Assembly (NCBI GenBank): GCA_022925895.1
Contig: JAKSYS010000754.1
Span: 1-27,405 of the forward strand
Source of the DNA: Fragilaria crotonensis
Taxonomy: Eukaryota > Bacillariophyta > Fragilariophyceae > Fragilariales > Fragilariaceae
Direction of reading: 5' to 3'
Length of the DNA stretch: 27,405 nucleotides
The translations under genes were made by a program, and so were the position numbers. The notes under the pieces were generated by a model. It was not told the DNA's origin. It saw only the letters and a list, made by a program, of their open reading frames with translations, and did not search any database. Positions 19,939 through 27,405 of the stretch are shown here, one piece after another (the first letter of the stretch is position 1; every line of letters starts with the position of its first letter).

Positions 19939-20499
19939 GGAATGTGAAGCAGCGGCGGAAGCGAAGATGGCATGGCGAGAAAACGGTCAATGACGCACCA
20001 GATTGGACTGGTTATCTGTCAGCTTGTCATCGTCGAAATAATCAAACCGGGTGATGTGATCTGTGGAGACGGGATGCGATCTCTTGCGATGCTGCATTGC
20101 TCTCCCTTGTTTGTCAAAACAATCTTTGCCTGGTCGATCAATATTGGAGGCACACTGTGGGAAATGAGCAAGATGACAAGAACATCTGACGAGCCTTTAC
20201 CTCACAACCAAACGAGTTGCAACATTCCTTCTTCTCTGGGGATGGACAGAGGTTACTGTGCTTTAGAAGAATGCGAGTATTGTTGTTCATTGTTGTAGAG
20301 AAAGCATTCTTGCTCATGCAATAACAACAATGTTAATGAAACACTGAGGAAAATGACATGCTGGTGCAAAATACTGTGGTAGTCATGAAGATGAAAACGG
20401 GATACAAATTCCCTCGACATGTCAAGGCGGGAAGAATGGCCTAGGTGTACAGAAATGCATGTCATTGGCAAAACCCTACATGTTCATTGTTTCAAAAAT
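19939..20499. other. Transposon-graveyard spacer without a supported gene
   Basis: Between the decayed transposase and the decayed gag-like gene. Short frames on both strands have no recognisable content. It may contain the outer parts of either element. Confidence 0.4.
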
Positions 20500-21734
20500 T
20501 TGAACGAATCATAACTGCTAAATAAATCTGTGAAAGAGAGTCAGTTTTTAAAAATATTGATACAAGATTGAGTATCCCCACGTCACAAAATTGTCCAAAA
20601 CTGTACCATTTGGTGATGGGCGTACAGCCCGCAACGTTCTGAGGTAACACATGCATCAGAATTGCTTCGGAGAGCTGCTTCCGACATGATCCGTGTCTTA
20701 ACAGAATCATACTTGTCATTGCAAATTTAGAGCGGGTATCAATCCCTCTATACCCCTATTCAACCAGCCCCTCCAGAATTGAGTGCTGCTGCTTGTGACA
20801 TTGACATACTCTTCAAAGTTCCTTCTGCGCTGTTTGCCATTGTAGACGGTCAATTGGAGATTCTGTTCAGCTTTGGTTGCCATGCTGTCAACATTGTTGG
20901 TTCCCAAGTAGTGAGTCCTCCACTCCGCGAGGCATGCCATCCTCCCGTCATGAGTTTGTTGAGCATCCGTTACATACGTCCAACACGACTTCTCTTGAGT
21001 AATACGCGCGATGATTTCCCAGACTTGTTTCTATCAGTTAACCAAGTAGGTTGGGTCAGGATTGCGTACCCCAGTCGCCAAGATCCAAGAGTGGGGAGCG
21101 CGCGCAATCATTTCAGCCTGCTGAACAGTTACGACCCCCCCCCCTCGGATTCAACAATAGGGACCGCTTTGTCCTTGCGGACTACATATGCCAAGGGAAT
21201 CATCTTGTTTCCAAGGTAGGAGCATAGTTATTCATGGATTGCTATATTGTTTAGGCCAATCCTTGGCGTAATCATCGGAACATCATCGGAAGCCTTCCAG
21301 GTGTCTTCATAGTCATGTAACTCACGGATCAAGTGAATGTTCTTGAGAGTCACATCTGCTGGTGTGACGAACATGCCAATGCGGACTTGGTGGCAAAGGT
21401 AGAGCGCTGCAAGTTTTAAGTTTGCTTTGGCTCTGACGCTCACCTGGATCCCAGGGTTGGGAACAGCATCACCGGCGGTGTTGACTTGTCCAGGGTTTCC
21501 CAGACAACAAAGTAACTTGGCATGGTTTGAAATCTTGTCATCGGACAAGAGTCTGATCTCCTCCAAGGAGTTGATCCCCTGCTTGTCCGTGATGGCCTGG
21601 GTGGCAGCCTCAAGGAAGCCAATGGGGACAAGGGTGGTGCAAACAGTGGCAGGTTCCATGTTCATTGAAGGTAGGCTTCTCAAGTTTTCAGTTTGCTGCA
21701 TGATGTTTTGATAAGTTTCCGTGTTCACTCTCAC
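20500..21734 (-). pseudogene. Decayed retrotransposon gag-like gene
   Basis: Minus-strand translation beginning near 21734 gives a long intact segment (168 residues) with VCTTLVPIGFLEAATQAITD, a KLLCCLGNPGQVNTAGDAVP stretch, then PNPGIQVSVRAKANLKLAAL and TPADVTLKNIHLIRELHDYE. After a TAA the same frame continues MIPLAYVVRKDKAVP. Further on it reads VWEIIARITQEKSCWTYVTD, RMACLAEWRTHYLGTNNVDS, LTVYNGKQRRRNFEEYVNV and, after a frameshift, KQQHSILEGLVE, GYRGIDTRSK and YDSVKTRIMSEAALRSNSDA. This order of motifs is that of gag-like proteins I know from diatom LTR retrotransposon annotations. Stops, at least two frameshifts and a run of ten C (21135-21144) show that it is dead. No protease, integrase or reverse transcriptase was found next to it. 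Confidence 0.6.
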
Positions 21735-22564
21735 TACTCTTGCATAAGTAGATTATGGATGGAACAGTATCCTTGTCAGTTAGGTGTTATTCCAATTAAG
21801 ATATATAATTGAATCACCTAATAAAGATATGTCGTACATCTGGTATCCAGTACCAAAATGTTGATATCGGTTTACCCGAATGGATCGGGAAGGAACGGGA
21901 GCATCCTCCGTATCCTTTCTAATGCGGTATATCCACAGGAAAGTCCGTTGGATGGATATACGTACTATAGGCCAATGTACCATCCACATTTAATGTGCAC
22001 TAGCCAGGGTACCAGGAAAAGCAGCTCAACGCATGCCCAGGCTCGCAACGTTTCATCATGGCCATGACTCATGAATCCGGCATGGTGACGGCTGCCGACG
22101 GCCGTCGTTGATCAACTTTTAAACCCATTGACAAATGGTTCATTCAAGACATAGCAGCAAAGATCCGACGCAACCAATTAATGCTGATTTGATCTGATAA
22201 ACTGAGTTGCGTACATCGAGCAACGATAGACGAACTAAACGGACGAATAAACGTTGTGCGGCCATGCGTGGGTGCTCCATTGGCTCCTACTATACTACTG
22301 GCTATCGTGTACTGTACTCCGTCTACCGGTACCTTTTGTCATACTTTGCGATGTTCTAGAGTAGCCAGTGACTGTGTCTCATTCGAATTCGAAAACTGCG
22401 ACACAACACACAGAGTTCTCACAGCGCCACCACACATCAACACAGGTTCAATAATCGTCTACTGAGTACTACTAAGTCACTCTGAATCCTCAAGATCGAA
22501 TCCTTCGATTGTACTCGAACAGCCGCAAGACTCATTATTCCAGGTCCTTCAATCACGAGAGGCC
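21735..22564. promoter_or_regulatory. Intergenic region and 5' flank of the 22565 gene
   Basis: No supported gene. The left half probably belongs to the retroelement remnant. The right half (22300-22480) has scattered GTAC words (GTGTACTGTACTCC, GGTACC, GAGTACTAC) as in other 5' flanks of this window. ACGGCTGCCGACGGCCGTCG near 22087 is a small GC-rich palindromic patch. Confidence 0.4.
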
Positions 22565-23406
22565 ATGATTTCAAACAAGCTTGTATTGATGTCGCTCGCC
22601 CGGAGCCGCAGTTCGAACGCTGCGACGATGGTTCGTCGTGCAATTCCTGCCGTGTCTTTGTCACACCGCTGGCACACCGCCTCTGCTGTTCGCGAGCCAG
22701 CTCTCGCCGAAACAAATGCAGTTCATGCAGTCCAAACTGATATGGTGAGGTCGGCTGTGAAAGAACTGCTTGAGCAGAAAGAGGCTACCAAAACGATCAC
22801 TGTTGAGCAACTTCAACAGAGCTATCAGAGTTTCAAGGTAGGTGCTTGTTGACAGCCGTGTGACACATAATTTTCGTACTCCAGTACTGGTACTATACGA
22901 TTCGTTCGTCGTCCTACTACAGTACCAGTATTGATGATGCGTCCGCATGTCCTTGTTCGGTGCGTATTCCGTCGATTCAACAACTTCTTCAAATCTTCAC
23001 AAAACGATGTTGTGTATCATATGAAGCACTCTGAGTTCCGAGTACAGGCTCTACTCTCTTCACGTCGTTTGTATCAGGATTGCTCACGAAGTATTTACTC
23101 TTTTCTTGCGAACCTGGCTTTGCTGCTGTTATCCACCCATAACAGAGTCTATTACAAGAGGCAAGGTTGTGCATCGCGGATTGTGAGGAGTCCAAGGTTG
23201 CTGGCGGCGAGGAACACCAACAGGAGGTGGTGCAAGCCTCAAAAGCAGTTGACGATGCATTCGCGGCGTACCTGGACATGTTGGAAGAATTTCAAGGATG
23301 TGATGAGGAACTGCGCAAACGATTTGCTGAGGAACGCGAAGAGAGTACCGTGCAACTGAAGGCATTGCGCAATGAGCTGGACAAAATTCTACCACTCAGT
23401 CCCTAG
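22565..23406 (+). CDS. Probable mitochondrial coiled-coil protein of unknown function, two exons
   Basis: Proposed exons are 22565-22837 and 23146-23406, separated by a 308-bp intron (AAG|GTAGGT ... ATAACAG). The splice is in phase 0 and the product is 177 residues. The N-terminus is rich in Arg, Ser and Ala with almost no acidic residues (LARSRSSNAATMVRRAIP, then SLSHRWHTASA), as in mitochondrial targeting peptides. The mature part is charged and helical: VRSAVKELLEQKEATKTIT, EQLQQSYQSFK, then across the junction SLLQEARLCIADCEESK, and a C-terminal LEEFQGCDEELRKRFAEERE that looks like a coiled coil. Internal methionines at about residues 9 and 22 are alternative starts. I do not recognise a family. 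It could be an assembly factor or small structural subunit. It converges with the CDPK gene, with 101 bp between them. Confidence 0.65.
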
Positions 23407-23507
23407 GACCCTATTTTGTACCTATCCACTCCCCATGAAAACAGTGTAATAAGTTATGTCTAAGAATGTTAACACATAGTTCATGGCTTCTGAGCAGAGC
23501 AAGCACA

Positions 23508-26500
23508 TTAAGCAAGGCCATAACGCCCTCCCTCTCCAAACGGATCCTTGGTTGCCCTAAACTCCCCCGGCACTGTCGCATGTCGAATAGGGGGGAAATC
23601 TTCATCAACAGATAGATCCAAGGCGTTCCCATTTTCACCTACGGTCGCGAGGGGAGCAATAGACTGCTGCCCTTCTTCAGCTGCAAACCCTGACATGCCA
23701 GCTTTGCTCAAATCGGACGATAGACACGACAGCATCTGAGTCATGTCGGAGTTCGTCTTCTGTCTCCTGCCGCGACCTCCACGTATGTTGGCCTTTTCTA
23801 CCAATGCTGCTTGTTCTTCTTTGGTTTTTCTCAACCAAGATCCGACGGCCTCAGAAGAAATCTGCTTCTTGAGACCGCGACGCAGGACAAGACCGGCTCC
23901 TACGGGGCCAACCTCATCATGACCTCCAGCTTCGCTCCGGGCGGAGAGAATCTCATGAGCTTTTCTCGCCTGTTGCTCCTCAAAACGCTTCGTCGCTTCC
24001 AATACAGCCAAACGCATCTGACGATGGGCTCTATACAACTTGCGATTGACCACCAAGGCTGATTTCGACTCATTTTTGACATCTCTTTCGATCGCTTCGT
24101 CGCTATGATCATGTTCCGGCAACATCATTGCACGCCGAGCATCTGCGCCAAAAGACGGTACCTCGTGATCATCGATGTCGGGATCTTGATCATCAACAGA
24201 ACGAGACCGCCGGCGAACATACGGAGCCGGGCGCTTGGTGAATAAGGGTAGAGGCCCCAATTCTGGGAAGTTTGGTGCCTGTTCGGCGTGGCTACCCGTC
24301 GGAAGCGAAAGAGGACGGAAAGCGTCAGTGGTGTGAGGTGGAACAGGCGAACCAAAGCCGACATTAACAGTGCTCGAAAGCATCTCGTTGTCATCATCAT
24401 CATCCATCGAAAGTGGCAAATCGAGATCAGGCGCATTGAACGCTATGTTTTGGTTGTACACCGGCGTGACGGGTGGAGTACCAAGGGAGTTCCTTGCTGA
24501 ATTACGACGGAGCGACTCTCTGGAGCTACTCTTTATCATATCAGCGCCTCCCTCGGCACCGGTACTAACAACTCCTGCATCTGACACAACAATCGTGTCA
24601 CCGTTTGGCAAAACCAACGAGCTATCTGATGTCGGAGCAATTCCTTCATCAGGATCGTGGGTTTCGTGAACAACGTGAAGTTTCTGAGACATTGGGAGTT
24701 CATGCACGACCTCGGCCTCACGTGTTTGTCCTTTCATAAGCAGAATGAAATCATCATACGTGATTCTTGCGTGGTGGCATTTGCAAGCTTTCATGCTATC
24801 AATCCACATGCTCCGCATTGCATCCTCGCTTTGGATTGGGTCGTTTCCCATCAAGTCCATCATGTTCTCGAACGTGATGTATCCCTTATGGTCGCTGTCC
24901 AGCCGGTCAAACGCAAGGCGCAAATTTCTATCGTCGACTTGACACTGAGAAAGGCCAGCCGCAATGAATTCGTGCCAGTGAATACGTTGTTCAGTCTTGC
25001 GAACACGCATCGCGTTGAAAATGTCTTCGACCTCCGTCTCGGTCAGCGCGCCCAGGCTTCCTGCGCCTGCATTGGTCATTAGGACTTGCTTCAGCGCCTT
25101 GAGAGAAATTTCTCCAGAACCGTCGGTGTCCATCTTCTCAAACTCTCTCCTCAGGTCCTTAATTTGGTCAGAGAGCAAAGTAAAGCTGAGGACTTCACAT
25201 AGGAGCTTTCTCATGTCAGAGAATTCTTTGAAAGAGACAAGTGCTTTCACAACATTGGGATTCAGAATGTGGTCGTCTCCTTTCATGTCACGACTTGCCC
25301 ATTCGCGAAGCCAGGTATGCTTCTGCGCGTCTCTGGCCGTTGGTCGCATCTTCGGGTCTGTCACAAGAAGCTTCGATATGAAGTCTCTGGCCTGGGGACT
25401 GACTATGGACCAAACTTCTTCAGGTTCGAACTTGAAGGCTCCGCTAAGGATGTTGGATCTAACGGTCATCAAGGGTTCGGGACCTCCGCAACCGCCGAAG
25501 GGCGGGTCACCACTGAGCAAAAGGTATGCGATAACTCCAATCGCCCAAATATCACACCTTTCATCATATTTTCCTCGAATGACTTCAGGGGCGACAGTAT
25601 AGGGAGTGCCAACTGCCTCATTATGAACCTCGCCGAACTTGAAATGTTTACTCAACCCAAAATCTAGGAAACAGTGTCAGGTGTCGATTTCAGTCGTCGG
25701 GCCGCCGACATAATGCGCAATGACTGATGACTCACCGATCATCTTCAACTCCGCATCCGGACTGGTTGACGAGAATAGAAAGTTTTCAAGCTTGAGGTCG
25801 CGGTGGATGATTCCCTTCGAATGAAGATATCTCACTGCACACAACATTTGCTTAACCAAGCGAGCACATTCACCTTCAGTGTAGTGGTAATCAGGCTGCT
25901 CATCCAATCGATCAAATAGCTCTCCACCGAAACACAATTCTTGCACGAGATATATCTCAGAGTGGCTCTCGTAAACTTCCTCGAGACGCACTATGTTTGG
26001 ATGATCCAGCTGGCACATAATGAAGATCTCTTCTCGAAGCTGTTGGAGACCTTCGGGAGAGTCGACGAGCCCGAGGTCAAGACACTTTACGGCATACTTG
26101 ACTCCGGTGGCCTTGTGTGACACAAGGCGAACAAGCCCAGAGATACCCGAACCTAAGACAGGGCCGTGGTGTACACCATCATAAACTTCTTCGATAGGTT
26201 TTCCGAACGGAACTTCAATGTGAACCATGTTCCGCTTCAGTTCGCCTTCTTCTCTCCTAGCTTCGATCATGGAGTCCAGCCCCAACACACTACTTGAATG
26301 CCTGATCACCTTCACTTCGTTCGTGGAGTTGGCACGGTCACGTCCATGATTTGAACCATCCAATGAACGGGAGTCCACAGGCGTAGATCCTCCTGAGGAG
26401 TAACCAGGGGAGTAACCTCTCCCGTTGCCTCCATCAGAGAGAGGAGGCTTCACAACGGACCCGCCAAGTGCTGCAGCGCTTGTTTCACTTCGAGGTGAAA

Positions 26501-26828
26501 GCGCAGATTTGACGCCCGCATTCACTGCGTTGTTTCGTAGAAGGTGGAGGTAAGACGTATGTATTCACATAGCACAATCGACTCAGAAGACCTCGTTCGT
26601 TCGTTCCTCTTCGTCGACTACGAAGCGCGATCAGCAGGGAACAAGACCACAAAGCATGCGACCATCAGGACAGTCAGCAGCAATAATCAACTCCGACCTC
26701 GGAGAATAGATATCAACAGCGGTCGAAAATCTCCAGTACTCACCATGTTCCTTGCCGACTCTCGCTGCCTTGTTGGGAGGCTTACCAACCACGACGGCTC
26801 CAGCGTTGTTGCTTTGACATGAACCCAT
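23508..26828 (-). CDS. Calcium-dependent protein kinase (CDPK) with acylation motif and long C-terminal tail, three exons
   Basis: Exons are 26828-26744, 26524-25736 and 25663-23508, with introns of 219 bp (GTGAGT...CGCAG) and 72 bp (GTGAGT...CCTAG). All phases match and the total is 3030 bp, or 1009 residues. Exon 1 begins MGSCQSNN, where Gly2 and Cys4 fit N-myristoylation and palmitoylation, suggesting membrane attachment. The Ser/Thr kinase domain covers about 147-411: GSGISG loop, AVK lysine at about 175, HRDLKLEN at about 269, DFGLSK at about 292 (split by intron 2), then APEV. After a linker, four EF-hand-like units span about 464-602. The first (DTDGSGEISLKA) and third (DSDHKGYITFEN) look loop-like but lack Glu at position 12; the second and fourth are degenerate. 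A tail of about 400 residues, acidic and Ser/Pro-rich with basic patches, follows and is unusual compared with plant CDPKs. Without the acylation exon, the kinase exon would have no upstream ATG. Confidence 0.88.
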
Positions 26829-27405
26829 TTAGTAGTTGTGACCTGTGGCGCCCCGGACCGTCTCGCTTGAGCATGAATGCAACGCAAACAACAGAGTAAA
26901 GGTCACAGAGCCACGTTCTCAGCCTTATGGCAAATCGACCTGAGCGTGGAGAAGGAATTGTGCTTCTTCTCTTTCATGACCGACGTATTCTGAGTACGCA
27001 TGACGTAGTGGCAGTAATGCGTTACCGTTGTGATACTACCGCCAGTACAATTGTACAGTACTATTCATTCGAAATCTGAAGCATGGCTGACGACTATCAC
27101 GTCATACTTAACAAGCATGCCAACAGGTGTACGAGTACAATACTGTGTCACATGTACGTACATACTTACGAAACACTGGTAGTACCTTTTCCATGTACAG
27201 TACTGACTCGAGGTACTGAAAGTCGGTCTTCCGTGGTACTCGTACAGTGTATGCTTACCCAGTACAACTTGTGCTCCACCACGGAAGACAACTTGTATGC
27301 ATACTCGTAGTACAAGGTACAAGGGACAAGTACCTATGCTGATAGCATGATTTATCGTAGAGGACTTGTCCAGTTATGGGCATACAGTGGCAGCACTAGG
27401 TACAA
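26829..27405. promoter_or_regulatory. 5' flank of the CDPK gene with a dense GTAC cluster
   Basis: No gene is apparent. I count 17 GTAC palindromes between 27041 and 27336 (about 1.2 expected by chance), including ATGTACGTACAT and AGTACAATTGTACAGTACT. This is the densest such region in the window and lies 5' of the CDPK. Confidence 0.5.

Noticed and set aside
24997-25602. 201-codon plus-strand frame
   Set aside because: Antisense to the kinase and EF-hand part of the CDPK, whose reading is unambiguous.
1-27405. tRNA, rRNA and CRISPR arrays
   Set aside because: I looked for T-loop and B-box-like words and for regularly spaced repeats and saw no candidate that could be folded or supported by eye.
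1-27405. Direct functional link between the Orai-like protein and the CDPK
   Set aside because: They are about 22 kb apart with unrelated genes and transposons between; sharing a window is not evidence of a system in a eukaryotic genome.

Overview
This window looks like nuclear DNA from a diatom or a close stramenopile relative. The evidence is short GT-AG introns (about 68-80 bp, plus one of 219 and one of 308 bp), eukaryote-specific genes (THO complex subunit 7, a calcium-dependent protein kinase, an inositol trisphosphate 5/6-kinase), a plant-like M50B peptidase-family protein, and decayed transposable-element proteins of types I associate with diatom genomes. All family names come from reading the translations; no database search was possible.

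Layout. 0.7-1.6 kb (minus): a four-membrane-segment protein with three exons, here proposed as Orai-like, carrying one apparent frameshift. 1.6-4.0 kb: no supported gene. 4.0-5.9 kb: ITPK-like kinase (plus) convergent with a GNAT acetyltransferase (minus). 6.5-7.3 kb: a protein of unknown function (plus). 7.9-8.7 kb: M50B-like membrane protein (plus). 8.7-11.6 kb: gene-poor, containing a pair of 28-bp perfect inverted repeats that bound a possible 1.8-kb element. 11.8-13.4 kb: THOC7 (plus, one apparent frameshift in a G run) convergent at 15 bp with a spliced chorismate-lyase-like gene (minus). 13.7-17.2 kb: a probable Tc1/mariner-like DNA transposon with a DDE transposase broken by three single-base frameshifts and degenerate terminal inverted repeats beginning with TA. 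17.3-22.2 kb: a transposon graveyard with remnants of a large DNA-transposon transposase and of a retrotransposon gag-like protein, both on the minus strand. 22.6-23.4 kb: a two-exon, probably mitochondrial coiled-coil protein (plus), convergent with a three-exon CDPK (23.5-26.8 kb, minus) that begins with a myristoylation/palmitoylation motif and ends in a tail of about 400 residues.

Two themes recur. The 5' flanks of most predicted genes hold dense clusters of the palindrome GTAC, which are scarce in the coding sequences and the transposon graveyard. Host genes are often arranged as tightly convergent pairs (gaps of 47, 15 and 101 bp). Several otherwise well-preserved genes are broken by single-base shifts, some in homopolymer runs, so assembly error must be considered before calling them pseudogenes. 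The Orai-like protein and the CDPK could respectively admit and read out calcium, but nothing in the sequence shows that they work together.
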